Assembly: GCA_951213105.1 (NCBI GenBank)
Contig: OX578135.1
Location: forward strand, 163,587,250 to 163,651,249
Source of the DNA: Amaurobius ferox
Taxonomy: Eukaryota > Arthropoda > Arachnida > Araneae > Amaurobiidae
Reading direction: 5' to 3'
Length of the DNA: 64,000 bases
Below are positions 22,001 through 31,214 of this stretch, one piece after another. The notes beneath the pieces were generated by a model. That model worked only from the letters and a program-made list of their open reading frames with translations. It was not told where the DNA came from and ran no database searches. Numbering within the stretch: position 1 is the stretch's first letter; each line of letters starts with the position of its first letter. The position numbers were made by a program, and so were the translations under genes.

Positions 22001-25000
22001 AATAAGTGGGCCTTCCTAATTTTTAAACATTTAGAAATTGTTTGAAAGGTAAACCTTAGCAAGAAATACGGAACAGTGAAACATAAGAACTCGTCTCTCT
22101 TTAACATTTATATTTATTTAACACTTATGAAATTGAAAGTCACTTTATACTCAATAAAATTACAAGACTTACGTGATGATTCTTGTCATGTAGTTAATGA
22201 CAAGAATCTTGTCATGTGCTCAATTGAGTACAAATCAATCCCCACATAATTCTTTAACACAAAGCATAAAATACAGTACAGAAAAAAAAAAAAAACAGTT
22301 GTATGTGGAAAAATCCTGACAGCAATGCATAGCAGAACCATTTTTCCACATGTGATGTGATAAAATCTATATAAATAAAATTGAAAATCTGTCTGTCTGC
22401 TTGTCCCATCATCACGAGAGAACGGCTGAACCGAATTTGATGAAATTTTGTGGGTAGCCTCGAAATAGTCCCACTTAAAATTTAGTCTATGTTTGAAGTT
22501 TCTACGATCAGTAGTTCTTGAGATATTAGTAAAAAACTACATTTTCGTTTGTCTCATCATCATGGGAGAACGGCTGAACCGAATTTGATAAAATTTTCTG
22601 GATAGCCTTGAAATAGCTCCCCATAAATTTAGCCCAAGTTTCGAGTATCTAAGGCCAGGGGTTGTCGAGATATTAATGAAAAACTAAACATATTCCTAGG
22701 AGTTCTATTCTGTAACTCCATGGTTTATCCAAACGAAAAGCTTGAAAATCATTTGAAAGTGAATTAAAACTTTATCTCTGTGTTTGATGGGAGATTTTTT
22801 CACGAATTAGTCACTTTCTGAAAACATGAATTGTTTGAAACATGATTTAAATGGGAAACCTATCTCCATGGTTTATTTTCACAAGCTTTTACTGAACAAT
22901 GAAAAGTATAAAGAAATCAAAATGTCTATTTAATTTTGCAGTTTATGAAGAAGATTCTATCTTATATCATGTTGCTCAGAAACACAATTAAATTAAATCT
23001 GTCTGTTAACTTTAATTATTATTATTTTGATTTGAATAATAAATAAATGGATATAAAAATGTATTTTAGAAAAGCACGATTTGATTTTTCTTATAGCATT
23101 TTTGACTGGATAATATCAATTACTGTCTTCAGGTTTGAACGTCATTATTATAGATATTTTCGGAGATTATTGATTCAGGGACTATTGATATTTTCATGTT
23201 ATTATGCAATTCTTTTATTATGACAAAAATTGTTTAAACTCAAATATTGTACGTTGTACGGGAAATCTTCTACAAATACATGGGTATATCTTCTAATCTA
23301 CGAGAATATAAGTAGTACAGTTATATTGGCATATGTTTTGATATATATTGGCATATATTGGAATCAATTACGACCTTCTGGTATAAAGAGTACGGGGATT
23401 ATTGATATTTTCAATTTATTACGTCATCTCTTTTATTTTGGCAAAGATTTTTGAGACTGATATTGTAATACAGGTAATCTTCTACTAACACACTGGCAGA
23501 TTTTCTAATCTGCAACAATATAAGTAGTACGGGGCTGCATATATTGATTCAATTTCTTTTTATTTTGTAAATTTGCTTACAAAAGGGGCCAGAATGTTTT
23601 ATTCTTCAGATCTGCCCATAAAGATAATTTTGCATAGTGAGAACAGATATTCTTAAACTTCTCTTTAGGAGCAATAAATTTAGTATTTTAACAAAATTTG
23701 CACATGATTACGAATTAAAAGTTTCTTTATATTATATACTCCGTACAAAGAACGGGTATGCTGCTAGTATACAATACGTGCATAATGCAGCAGACAAGTA
23801 TATAGATATATATTAGAAATATGTAATAATTAAAAATTCATTTTATTTTATTAAAATTTATTTTATTGTATTTATAAAATTGATTACTTATAACCTACTA
23901 GCAAAGCCCAGTTCATTTTGCCTACATTGAGATACAAGCTCAAACAGCTGAAATTTATTCATCTACATTAAGAATCCATGCTCAGTTTACTGGATTAAGG
24001 TTGGTAAAAAGACTTTATTTATTATTATTATTACAATTTTGTTTCTTAAGCAGTTTTATAACAGATAACACTGTATATGAGTATTTTTAAATATTCTTAA
24101 TGCACAAATATTTAAAACATTTTATCTTAAAAGTGGTGTGGCTTATTCTTGTACTTAATTTTTCTTGAATAAACATCCATCTTGAATCTTGGAAAACTGA
24201 ATTAATTACATAATTTTAAAATTTGATTTGATAAGGATTCAGAAATGCTTTTCATCTTTCCTAATATACATTCTTTCTTTTAATATTTCTTATTAGATAT
24301 TTAATGTACTACTGGCCTGTGTTGTCTGCCATTGTTGGGATAGGATGCCATTTCTTATTTTTAGTAGTTACTATTGTTCTTATTTGGCTATGTGAAACTA
24401 TGACACCAGAAAAAAATCAACAACACTTATTGCAATCAGAGAACACAAGAAAAGAGTTACGAAAGCAATTAAAAAAGAGACATCAGAAGCCAGCAGGTGA
24501 GTATTTTTTATTTGTATATTGAAATTACAAATTGAATAATCAATCTAAACACTAACTTTTTTTTTATAGATATGTACAGTACATAGTTTTATATTTCAAT
24601 AGGTTTTATTAGAGATAGAACACCAGAAAAAAAAACAGATATGCCCAGTAGACCAAAAAAAGAGAAGATAGAAATTGAAAATTTAACAACAGTCAGTGGT
24701 AAGAGATTTTTAATTTTGTTTATTATGTTTCATTTTTACATTTTGAATGAGGAATTTAAAAATAGACTAGAATCATGTGGTATTTTATCATCTTTGGGCA
24801 TTTTGAAAATCTTACTTTTTCTTAACATGAAATCTGTTACTTAACATATAATCTAATAGGCAAATGTTTCAAAATTACCCTACATATAAGGTCTTATTAC
24901 ACAGATCAATTTTTATTGTTGGAACTTCGGCAATTCTACCTGTCTATCCAGTTTTAGAACCTTTTTCCTGAACAGCTGATCATGATGTGCCAGTACTTTG

Positions 25001-28000
25001 CCACCTATTTGTATTTAGCACGTTTAGTGTTGGGCCATATAAATTCTGAAATTCCATCAATTTTCCTCCATGAAACACTTCTAGGTGTTTTTATAGTATA
25101 ATTATGATCTTTAATGTACTGTATATTCATGTAATTAGTTAAAACTTCATGGAATTTTCATTCCATATCTACTGTACACCATAGAGCTGCTGCATTCATG
25201 GATGCCATTTATAAAGACACAATGGTGTGATGTCAAATTTTGTTGTCTTGTCCTCCTATTAGATTGCGCTCAGGAGTTGATCAATTTTTCTTGCTGTGCA
25301 TGAAAAAATTATAGCTGTTCAGGGGCACATTTTCTTTCCATTGAAATGGTGTTGCTGAAAATAATTTCTACATGTAATAGGAAATTAAACATTTCTGCCT
25401 TTCAGTTAGATTTATATTCAAGAAACGCTAAAAATAAAAACTGCTGTAATAATAACTCAATAATATAAGTTACTACAGTAGGTGCTAGAGATGTGGATTT
25501 TTCAAAAATGTTTAAAATTATTCTCAATGTTCATTTTAACAGGAATAGACTTTTAAACTTATTTATTCTTATATTATAGCTACAGTCAATCATATATTAA
25601 ATAACAAGGATAAGAAAGGATTTAAATTTAGAAATTTATGAAAAATTCTATGCATGAAAATTTCTTATTCCGGTGTACTGCATTTAGCAGCTACAATTTA
25701 ATATTTTCCTTAAATAATATACACATGCTTTTGAAAAGTTATAAAAAAAATTTCTATTTTATCCATAAGATTTTTTCTTTTCAGATTTACAAATTTAAAA
25801 CATAGCACAAAAGGAATAGCATAAAAAATAATTTAAATTGTTAAACTTAATCAGGATCATAAATAATTTACTGTTTATTATAGGTATAAAAAATAAATTG
25901 TTAAAATGTACTTGTATTAATATTTTTTAGATATCTATTTATAATTCAAAGAAAACCTTTCTACCTCTTTTTTAAAAAGTAATAATTAAAAATAAATTAC
26001 TCAATTTTCTTTTATATGTATAAAAATATTATACGACAAAAATAAATGGAAAAAAATGCTTATAATTTAAACACATTTTAAAAGTGAATTATTTTATATT
26101 TTAAAAAATATCTACTTATAATTCAATGGGAATTGAATCATGAGAAAGAAGAGACAATTTGCAAGATGAGTTAAACATATATTTAGTGTTGTTAAAGTAT
26201 TTTCCACCAGCAGAAGAACTTGTCAAAAACTCAGATTGACAGAATCGTCTGAGGACATGAGTAGCAGCAGAAGAACTTGTGAAAACATTCTATATTTTTA
26301 AAAGAGAACTTATCATTGAACTGAAAGAATAGGCTTCTTAAAATTTTGCCTGCTTTTTTCTCAGAATAAGTAAAATGTCATGTGTACCTTTTTGGATCTC
26401 ATTCAATATTTTTTCTTCAAAATAAATTACACACATTTCCCCCCCCCCCCCCCCCCCTACTTTTTCCTTGTCAAGATTAGAAAACTTAATCATCAAAGAT
26501 TTCTTGTAAAGATACCTACTTTACAGAAAACAGTTTGAAATGAGAAAGAAAAAAATCTATTTTTAAATTAATTAAAAAAAGAAAAAGGAAAAAAAGAAGA
26601 AAACTTTCTGACTCACATCTCTAGTGGGTACCTATGAAAAATCATGAAAAACTTGTATGTGTTGTATCCGAAGGAGTTTAAATATACAGGAGTTCCTATG
26701 AGGAAAATCTTGAAAGTGACCAAAGAATATTTACTAATGTGAGGGCCATAGAAATCACCCCAAAAAAATTTCATTTTTCCATAGAGGAAGGATTAGTACG
26801 GACTAATTCTATTGATCACAGAATTACTCCCATCCAAAGTAAGGCTCCTAAATGTACAGGTTGGCACAACAGTGGCCATCTGGACTCTTAAGTTGAAGCA
26901 ATAGATATACATGGCAAAAAAAGGATTATCACGTCTTTTTCTGGGGATCTCGAGAAAATTAAAACATTCTAGACTATTTTCTTGATTGGTTCAATTATTT
27001 GAAAGCAGAAGCACTTATTTTAGAGATAAATTGTATATCAAATATCAGCCATGTAACATGCGAGCACCTTTGAAATAGTACAGGCAGATGATAACCAACT
27101 GGACTGGTTGCAGTTAAAATAGTAGTTGTGTCAGTCTGTATATGTAGTAGTCTTAATACAAGGGGGATTAGTCTTTAGGAGAGGGGAATTAGCCCAATGG
27201 GTATGTTATTGTTGTTGAGACCCAGACTGTCCGACCTACCTGAAAGGTGTAAGGTAACTGTTTGGACGGCCGAGAAGTGCCACCCAATTTAGACCGGAAC
27301 CTAGTGGAGGAGGCATCCACAGGGATCGTACCCTCCTTCCCCTACCACCAACCTCTTGGAAGGACTTACAGATCCACATGTTTAATGTGATCGTACTCCG
27401 CGTGAACACGGCAGCAGTTTTGGCAGTGGATGGAATCGAATCCGGGCCTACCGAGTGCAATTCCAGCATGCTAACTACTGGGCTACCGCACCCTCCCAAT
27501 GGGTATGTTGTTGTTGTTGAGACCCAGACCGTCCGACCTACCAGAAAGGTGTAAGGTAACTGTTTGGACGGCCGGGAAGTGCCACCCAATTTAGACTGGA
27601 ACCCAATAGGGGAGGCATCCACAGAGACCATACCCTCCTTCCCTTACCACCAACCTCTCGGAAGGACTTGCGGACCCACATGTTTAACGTGATCATACTC
27701 CGCATGAACACAGCGGCAGTTGTGGCAGCGTGCAAACCACCGGGCTACCGTGCCCGAAATGTGCCAACAGCACGCAGTGTTCCCAGGTGGTTCCCAATGG
27801 GTATGTTGTTGTTGTTGAAACCCAGACCGTCCAACCTACCAGAAAGGTGTTGAAAACCCAGGCCGTCCGGCTCGTCAACAAGGACTTGAGCATCCATTTG
27901 GACGGCCGGGATACCAGAAAGGTGTAAGGTAACAGTTTGGACGGTCGGGAAGTGCCACCCAATTTAGACTGGAACCCAGTGGGGGAGACATCCACAGGGA

Positions 28001-28883
28001 CGTACCCTCCTTCCCCTACCACCAACCTCTCGGAAGGACTTTCGGACCCACATGTTTAATGTGATCGTACTCCGCATGAACACGGCGGCAGTTTTGGCAG
28101 TGGCTGGAATCGAACCCGGGCCTACCGAGTGCAACTCCAGCGCGCTAACCAATGGGCTACCGCGCCCTCCCAATGGGTATGTGGAATTCTTTGTTACTCA
28201 CACTTAAAATTTTATTTAATTACAGCAGTTGACTGTAATATACATATATTTCTGTTTATGCTGTATTTACAAAGTATTTATATTATAGATTTCTATTATT
28301 CACCATCATATTTTTTACCCTCCTCTCATGTTCATAAATATAGTCTGTCTCTCTATAATTCATTTTTTAAAATATTTAAAAAAAAATTCTTATGTTGACA
28401 TTTGCCAAACTTGTAATTGCATTGCAATTATAATTTCAGCAAATTTTGAGATCATAAAGTGAAACTAGTTTTAAAGCAAAGTTTATGAGTCAGTTTTCAA
28501 TAATTATTTTAATCAATGTGTGTAAATGTATTACTTTTAGTTTAGGAAATAAATGTGTGAATAAAATATTACCAATGCATTATAAAATAAGCACATCATA
28601 TAGTTTTATATATATAGTTTTATATTATGATATGTTGAAGCTATTACAATTTTTTCTTTATAAAAAATCATTTTTTGAAGATTAGTTTTGTTTATTTGTT
28701 CTCATAATTGCCTTTTATTGTCTAGCATTGCATGATAAAAAGCAAATTGATGAAAGTATTATTGCGAAGGAAGATGATGAAGAATATTTTGACTTGCCAA
28801 CTAGTCAACAATCTGTGTGGAATATAGAAAATTCACCTCCTACACTAACACACAGATTTAAGCAGATTTTAGATAAAAAATAA
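9968..28883 (+). CDS. Seipin: Seipin (BSCL2 homologue), six 3' exons
   Basis: Exons at 9968-10035, 20405-20539, 23902-23999, 24297-24496, 24603-24698 and 28726-28883 splice in frame into about 250 residues and a stop. All junctions have GT donors and AG acceptors. Seipin is an ER membrane protein that forms rings at contact sites and organises lipid-droplet formation. The order GMFMIKLDMLD, AILRYRS, IEIQAQTAEIYSSTLRIHA, FTGLRYLMYYWPV, then a hydrophobic helix, follows the end of the lumenal fold and the second transmembrane segment. The N-terminal cytoplasmic part, first helix and early lumenal exons were not found and may lie left of the window. The introns are heavily loaded with transposons: 10.4, 3.4, 0.3, 0.1 and 4.0 kb. 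No frame break was seen, so the gene looks functional. Confidence 0.92.
10346..10465 (+). rRNA. 5S rRNA-derived sequence (SINE head, not an rRNA locus)
   Basis: Starts GCCAACGGCC and ends GCTGTTGGCAC, the complementary ends of 5S helix I. The internal control region is well preserved: GATCACCAAAGTCAAGCAG, then CGGTTAGTACTTGGGTGAGT, close to the canonical arthropod 5S A box and C box. It is a single copy followed by a SINE body and bounded by a target duplication, so it serves as the Pol III promoter of a SINE. It may still be reported as 5S rRNA by profile searches. Confidence 0.85.
10346..10732 (+). mobile_element. SINE with 5S rRNA head, B-box-less tRNA-like body and (CAA)n tail
   Basis: The head (10346-10465) is full-length 5S rRNA-like. 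A spacer and a tRNA-like segment GGCCTAGTGGTTTGCGCGC (A-box-like) follow. The B-box segment found in sister SINEs is missing. Next come a common body (GTTAAACATGCGGGTTCG) and a 3' module ending GGTCGGACGATCTGGGTTTCAACAAC. The copy is flanked by an imperfect ~16-bp target duplication ACTCCAATGAATGAAA / ACTCCAATAGAATAAAA (10330-10345; 10733-10749). This shows a retroposition event, not a rRNA gene. Related copies at 27206-28168 are on the opposite strand. Confidence 0.9.
11058..12443 (-). mobile_element. Tc1-like transposon relic
   Basis: The ends are inverted repeats: GTTTGTAAAAATTGCAACAC at 11058 and its near-complement ending at 12443, about 24 bp with two mismatches. On the - strand, translated pieces include QDNVRPHVA and AYSPDMLPIEHVWD, the second Asp and the Glu region of a DD34E Tc1 transposase, near 11370-11490. 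The ~1.39-kb length fits Tc1-type elements. There are many stops and no open frame, so it is long dead. Confidence 0.85.
11280..12230 (-). pseudogene. Tc1-type transposase pseudogene
   Basis: Catalytic-domain fragments are readable on the - strand (QDNVRPHVARNVQ; SPDMLPIEHVWDFISWRL). In the known Tc1 family these contain the second Asp and the final Glu about 34 residues later. Upstream parts are too degraded for sure placement; numerous stops and shifts. Confidence 0.7.
12636..13932 (+). repeat. Dispersed ~1.3-kb repeat, copy 2
   Basis: Same orientation and order as 6309-7612, from AAGAAAGATCAATCATGC to GACAGACAGACAGACAGAAT and the TTGTAAAGTGTTAAAA end. The two copies flank the first visible seipin exon and the 5S-headed SINE. 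Confidence 0.8.
14000..14064 (+). mobile_element. Ultrashort tail-only SINE module (~65 bp)
   Basis: CCCGGCCGTCCA ... TCGGACGGTCTGGGTCTTCA, flanked by a 14-bp perfect target duplication ACATTTGAGGATAT (13986-13999; 14065-14078). Only the 3' module of the local SINE families is present. Confidence 0.85.
14769..18036 (-). pseudogene. Transposase of the long-TIR element, broken or multi-exon
   Basis: Segments on the - strand, in protein order. 17785-18036 has a Cys-rich N-terminus with CCNPLGKEKHLCKRKSLYPV. A stretch near 17290-17400 is acidic. 15723-16520 (265 aa) has a C-H-C-C pattern with a CPKHCVLMGA motif. A short stretch near 15600-15720 reads DFAENFSFVLQHEVQGFHWN in another frame. 15105-15686 has FADGAAAHYKNRKNF and HEKGACDEVEGFVKR. 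14769-14963 has AVYDDKWWGTCV. The Asp in DFAEN, the Asp in ADGAA and the Asp/Glu in GACDEVEG are the likely catalytic triad. Frame changes near 15620-15720 show inactivation. Similar proteins are frequent uncharacterised entries in invertebrate genomes. The 16520-17785 part may include introns. Confidence 0.65.
18172..18372. repeat. 58-bp tandem repeat, ~3.4 copies
   Basis: CTCTAATTCAAACTAAAACC begins units at 18219, 18277 and 18335, exactly 58 bp apart. A partial diverged unit lies to the left. Lies inside the right part of the long-TIR transposon. Confidence 0.95.
19010..19465 (-). repeat. Dispersed repeat with palindromic head, copy 2 (inverted)
   Basis: Reverse complement of the 8120-8700 repeat: it retains TATTGTGACAGGCTTGAAAA, the GATGTCTATATG segment and the GATATCTCATGAACAAAAA segment in order. 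Diverged and lacking most of the GT run. Confidence 0.7.
20405..20539 (+). CDS. Seipin: Seipin exon (LRYRS segment)
   Basis: Acceptor TTTTTTAG, donor GTAAGTT; 45 codons, phase 0 at both ends. It reads AILRYRSYIFKLAYTLFFLP and then LLAGSFEEKQSLLVPLFEKY. This matches the conserved seipin lumenal region in which an LRYRS motif is followed by a hydrophobic stretch and an E(K/Q)Q(S/L)L motif. Confidence 0.9.
21848..21893. repeat. Near-perfect hairpin palindrome
   Basis: The 22-nt arm TGCATTCACCTCGTAATTTC (plus CT) pairs with the 21-nt arm AGGAAATACGAGGTGAATGC (plus A) across a 3-nt CAT spacer, with one unpaired base. Confidence 0.95.
22366..23767 (+). mobile_element. Non-autonomous Helitron-like element, 1.4 kb
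   Basis: Starts TCTATATAAATAAAATTGAA after an A. Ends with a short hairpin CCGT-ACAAAGA-ACGG, then GTATGCTG and CTAG, followed by T. The 5' TC, 3' CTAG with hairpin about 10 bp upstream and insertion between A and T are the hallmarks of Helitrons. The 5' part holds two tandem copies of a ~160-bp unit with AACGGCTGAACCGAATTTGA (22423, 22569). A ~230-bp unit (GATTATTGAT ... TAAGTAGTAC) recurs in the 3' half. No Rep/helicase coding. Confidence 0.75.
23902..23999 (+). CDS. Seipin: Seipin exon (lumenal strand-helix end)
   Basis: Acceptor CTACTAG, donor GTTGGTA. It reads QSPVHFAYIEIQAQTAEIYS then STLRIHAQFTGLR, with the last codon split AG|A. Corresponds to the conserved IEI.S..I.LY.A.LRIHA.FTGLR segment of metazoan seipins that leads into the second membrane helix. 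Confidence 0.92.
24297..24496 (+). CDS. Seipin: Seipin exon (second transmembrane helix)
   Basis: Acceptor TATTAG, donor GTGAGT. It reads YLMYYWPVLSAIVGIG, then a strongly hydrophobic run (CHFLFLVVTIVLIWLCE), then a lysine- and glutamine-rich start of the cytoplasmic tail. The pattern equals the seipin helix that re-enters the cytosol. Split codons at both ends are in phase with neighbours. Confidence 0.93.
24603..24698 (+). CDS. Seipin: Seipin exon (cytoplasmic tail)
   Basis: Acceptor TTTCAATAG, donor GTAAGAG. Reads FIRDRTPEKKTDMPSRPKKE then KIEIENLTTVS: charged, low complexity, as expected for the poorly conserved seipin C-terminal tail. Supported by splice sites and phase rather than by conservation. 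Confidence 0.75.
26439..26457. repeat. Poly-C run (19 C)
   Basis: Uninterrupted C tract in AT-rich DNA. Confidence 0.97.
27206..27494 (-). mobile_element. tRNA-type SINE, copy A
   Basis: Read on the - strand, a head GGGTGCGGTAGCCCAGTAGT (A box) and GGATTCGATTCC (B box) are followed by the shared body and the 3' module with TCGGACAGTCTGGGTCTCAA, then (CAA)n. Flanked by CCCAATGGGTATG at 27193-27205 and 27495-27507. Confidence 0.9.
27508..27792 (-). mobile_element. 5S-headed SINE, copy B (5' truncated)
   Basis: On the - strand it starts with the last ~30 nt of a 5S-like head (CCACCTGGGAACACTGCGTG), then GTTGGCACATTTCGGGCAC and a tRNA-like A-box segment. It runs straight into the body with no B-box segment, exactly the architecture of the 10346 copy. 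Flanked by CCCAATGGGTATG at 27495-27507 and 27793-27805. Confidence 0.9.
27806..28168 (-). mobile_element. tRNA-type SINE, copy C, with nested insertion
   Basis: On the - strand the head contains GGTAGCCCATTGGTTAGCGC (A box) and a perfect B box GGTTCGATTCC (28106-28116), then the shared body and 3' module. The 3' module is interrupted by a 62-bp tail-only insertion (27850-27911). Flanked by CCCAATGGGTATG at 27793-27805 and 28169-28181. Confidence 0.9.
27850..27911 (-). mobile_element. Ultrashort tail-only SINE module nested in copy C
   Basis: On the - strand it runs TCCCGGCCGTCCA ... GAGCCGGACGGCCTGGGTTT and ends TTCAA. Flanked by a perfect 13-bp duplication TACCAGAAAGGTG (27837-27849; 27912-27924). 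Confidence 0.85.
28726..28883 (+). CDS. Seipin: Seipin last coding exon
   Basis: Acceptor ATTGTCTAG; begins with the last two bases of a split Ala codon and reads LHDKKQIDESIIAKEDDEEY and so on to ...HRFKQILDKK and TAA at 28881-28883. Acidic, disordered tail. Assigned by splice phase and position. Confidence 0.8.
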
Positions 28884-29490
28884 TTGGATTGAATTAAAAA
28901 TGAAGTATTACAAATTAAGTTCACTAAAGACATGAACCACCTGATAAGAATATTTTTTACAAAGGACATTTTTACATGTATGTACAAAAGAATTTACAGT
29001 GGAAAAACTAAGATGCAAAAAAAGGGATACATATCTCTTGCTACAATAATATTCTCTTAACTTCAATTACATATTTTTTGTTTCAAACAAGTAAACTGTC
29101 AGTTGTGTTTTTATTTCATCATTACTGTCAGAAGCAACATGCAGAATAAGAATTTTTATGTCAAAGTTTAAAAATAGAAGTAGGTGAAAATCTATTCTGT
29201 TAAAGTAATATTAGAGGAATCGAAATTATATTGCCAACTATTAAACGGAAAGTTTTCCTATAAATTTGGAATTAAACTTATTATTTTGTATGTAGGCACG
29301 TTTTGAAATATGGAATCAATTATATGTACAGAAAGGGAAGTAGCAGTTGTTTCAGAGATAATTTGTTTGGTCAAAATAATGATAGAAATATCATAAAAAT
29401 GAATTGCAGCTGTCTAACCCCATTCAACTAAGAGAATATAACTGAAGAGTATATAATGATTAGAATAATAAACATTTAAATTGTCCCTTT
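28884..29490 (+). promoter_or_regulatory. Seipin: Probable seipin 3' UTR with poly(A) signal
   Basis: First canonical AATAAA after the stop is at 29467-29472, followed by a T-rich stretch (CCCTTTTTTTG), as expected at a cleavage site. The UTR length (~0.6 kb) is inference. Confidence 0.5.
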
Positions 29491-29541
29491 TTTTGCAGAT
29501 GGCTGTTCTTGCATTTATTTATATGTATACTAGTAAGTATC

Positions 29542-29770
29542 CCTGAAAAATTAGGGAAAAACTTTTATGTATTATATCTTAAGGCGAGGCGAAAGAATAC
29601 TTACTAAGATGGGGCATTGAAATCACCTCAGGAAATATTAAATTTCTCCCAGGGAGGAGGGATTAAGCACTAATCCCACTGAAGCATGAGTAGTCCCCAC
29701 CTGAAGGAGAGTAATCCCACTGGCTTCAGGAGTTATTTTATTACTCACACTGGAAATTATATTATTTGAT
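29542..29770 (+). repeat. Dispersed repeat, copy 2 (uninterrupted)
   Basis: AAAGAATACTTACTAAGATG, GAAATCACCTC and TTATTACTCACACTGG match 26636-28240 without the SINEs; useful as the empty-site reference. Confidence 0.6.
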
Positions 29771-31167
29771 AATATACTATATACATTAACTGAAAAGCTT
29801 ATTTGCATTGTTTCATTGAATTAAAGTCATTAGTTTAATGGGTAATATTTTCCAAATAATATATAGATAGGCTAGTGTATTAAACCAAGGTTTAATTCCT
29901 TCTATATTTACAGTTTGAATCATAGAAATTTTAATGCAGATATTAGGTAATAAAATTGAATACAACCTAATCATACTGTATATTTAATCCAACCAGCAAA
30001 ACTTAAGAGCTGAATTATCTATCAGCAGATTTTTCATTTTCTGATACAATACATTCATATAGGTATATTTTGATTACACTAACTCTGTTCCTGATTTTAT
30101 AATTTTAAAGATCATTAAAATGTCTGTTTTTACAAAAACAGAAAATGGAAACTATAAATAGCAAACCTTTTAAGCACTGAAAAATTGTTATAAATTGAAA
30201 CAAATCTAAGGTTACTTGCCATATGTGTTAGAATTCTTGTTTATAAGCATAATTCACAGCCCAAATAATTAGTTAATTGAATGAGCTCTTGTCAAAAATT
30301 AAGAAGTCGAACATTTGAGTTCTACAGGTAAAAAATTGGTTTATATTTAGATTCTGCAGAGGAACGTTTTGAGATCTGATTCTTAACTTTTTGTAGAAAA
30401 TAATGCTTTACCTAAGACAGGGTTTGTTTACTTTACATTTAAAAAATTAAGCACCTAGGAGTACAGAAAAAAAAAATACCATGAAAAAGTTCATTGAATT
30501 ATGCATTATGAAGTTTTATTAAATGTCAGAATATAATAGCATTCATTTGGAACCGTCCATATAAGTTTTACAGCATTTCCAAATTTAGCTTTTCTGAATA
30601 TTTGCATTTACTTTTATTGTTTATTGCACATTTATAGATTGCGTTAAGAGACTATATATATTTTATGTATTCTATGTGTATTTATGTATTCTATTTTATG
30701 TATTATAAGAGAACATATATATATTTTTTAAATTAATTTTCCATACAAAAATAAACTATTTCTGCTTTTGCTCTTGGATAATCTTCCAGAAATTCACATT
30801 TTTATTCTCTAGTATTTGTTCCTTTTAGAAACTAGTCTGCAAATTTATTTATTAGCAAATTTTCTGTGAATTGTTCATTTTTATCCATGAAATTTAGTTG
30901 TCAAAATTCAAAGCAAACTTTGATGAAAATTAATTTAATTCTACCTTTAAGAAAATTATGCTTTGAAATGTTACAAAATATTTTAAATTTAGAATTTGAA
31001 GGTTGTTGATTCTTGTTTTCAATTATTTTAGAATTTTAATGCAGAGCAATTTAGCTTCCCCTACTCTAATATAAAGTATTATTTATTATTCCATTATTCA
31101 ACATATATTGAAGAAAACAAGTTTTATTATGTTCAAATATTAAATGATTTATGTACCAATGTTATAT

Positions 31168-31214
<47 letters not shown>

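Larger units (their letters stand above)
20540..23901. other. Seipin: Seipin intron, 3.4 kb
   Basis: Contains a 46-bp near-perfect palindrome (21848-21893), a shorter hairpin (22179-22207, stem ATTCTTGTCAT) and a Helitron (22366-23767). Nothing was recognised in 20540-21700. Confidence 0.75.
26636..28240 (+). repeat. Dispersed repeat, copy 1, interrupted by SINEs
   Basis: Matches 29542-29770 in order. AAAGAATATTTACTAATGTG, GAAATCACCCC and GGATTAGTACGGACTAATTC lie left of the SINE row. TTGTTACTCACACTTAAAAT lies to its right (29542 copy: TTATTACTCACACTGGAAAT). The SINE row is therefore a later insertion into this repeat. Confidence 0.6.
24699..28725. other. Seipin: Seipin intron, 4.0 kb
   Basis: Contains a poly-C run, a dispersed repeat interrupted by three SINEs (27206-28168), and AT-rich DNA. 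A stretch from about 24883 (TAAGGTCTTATTACACAGAT) resembles the start at 21711 (TTAAGGCCCTATTACACGAC), but no matching end was found. Confidence 0.75.

Noticed and set aside
28080..28168. tRNA gene on the - strand
   Set aside because: A and B boxes are present, but the sequence lacks a proper cloverleaf and continues into a SINE body.
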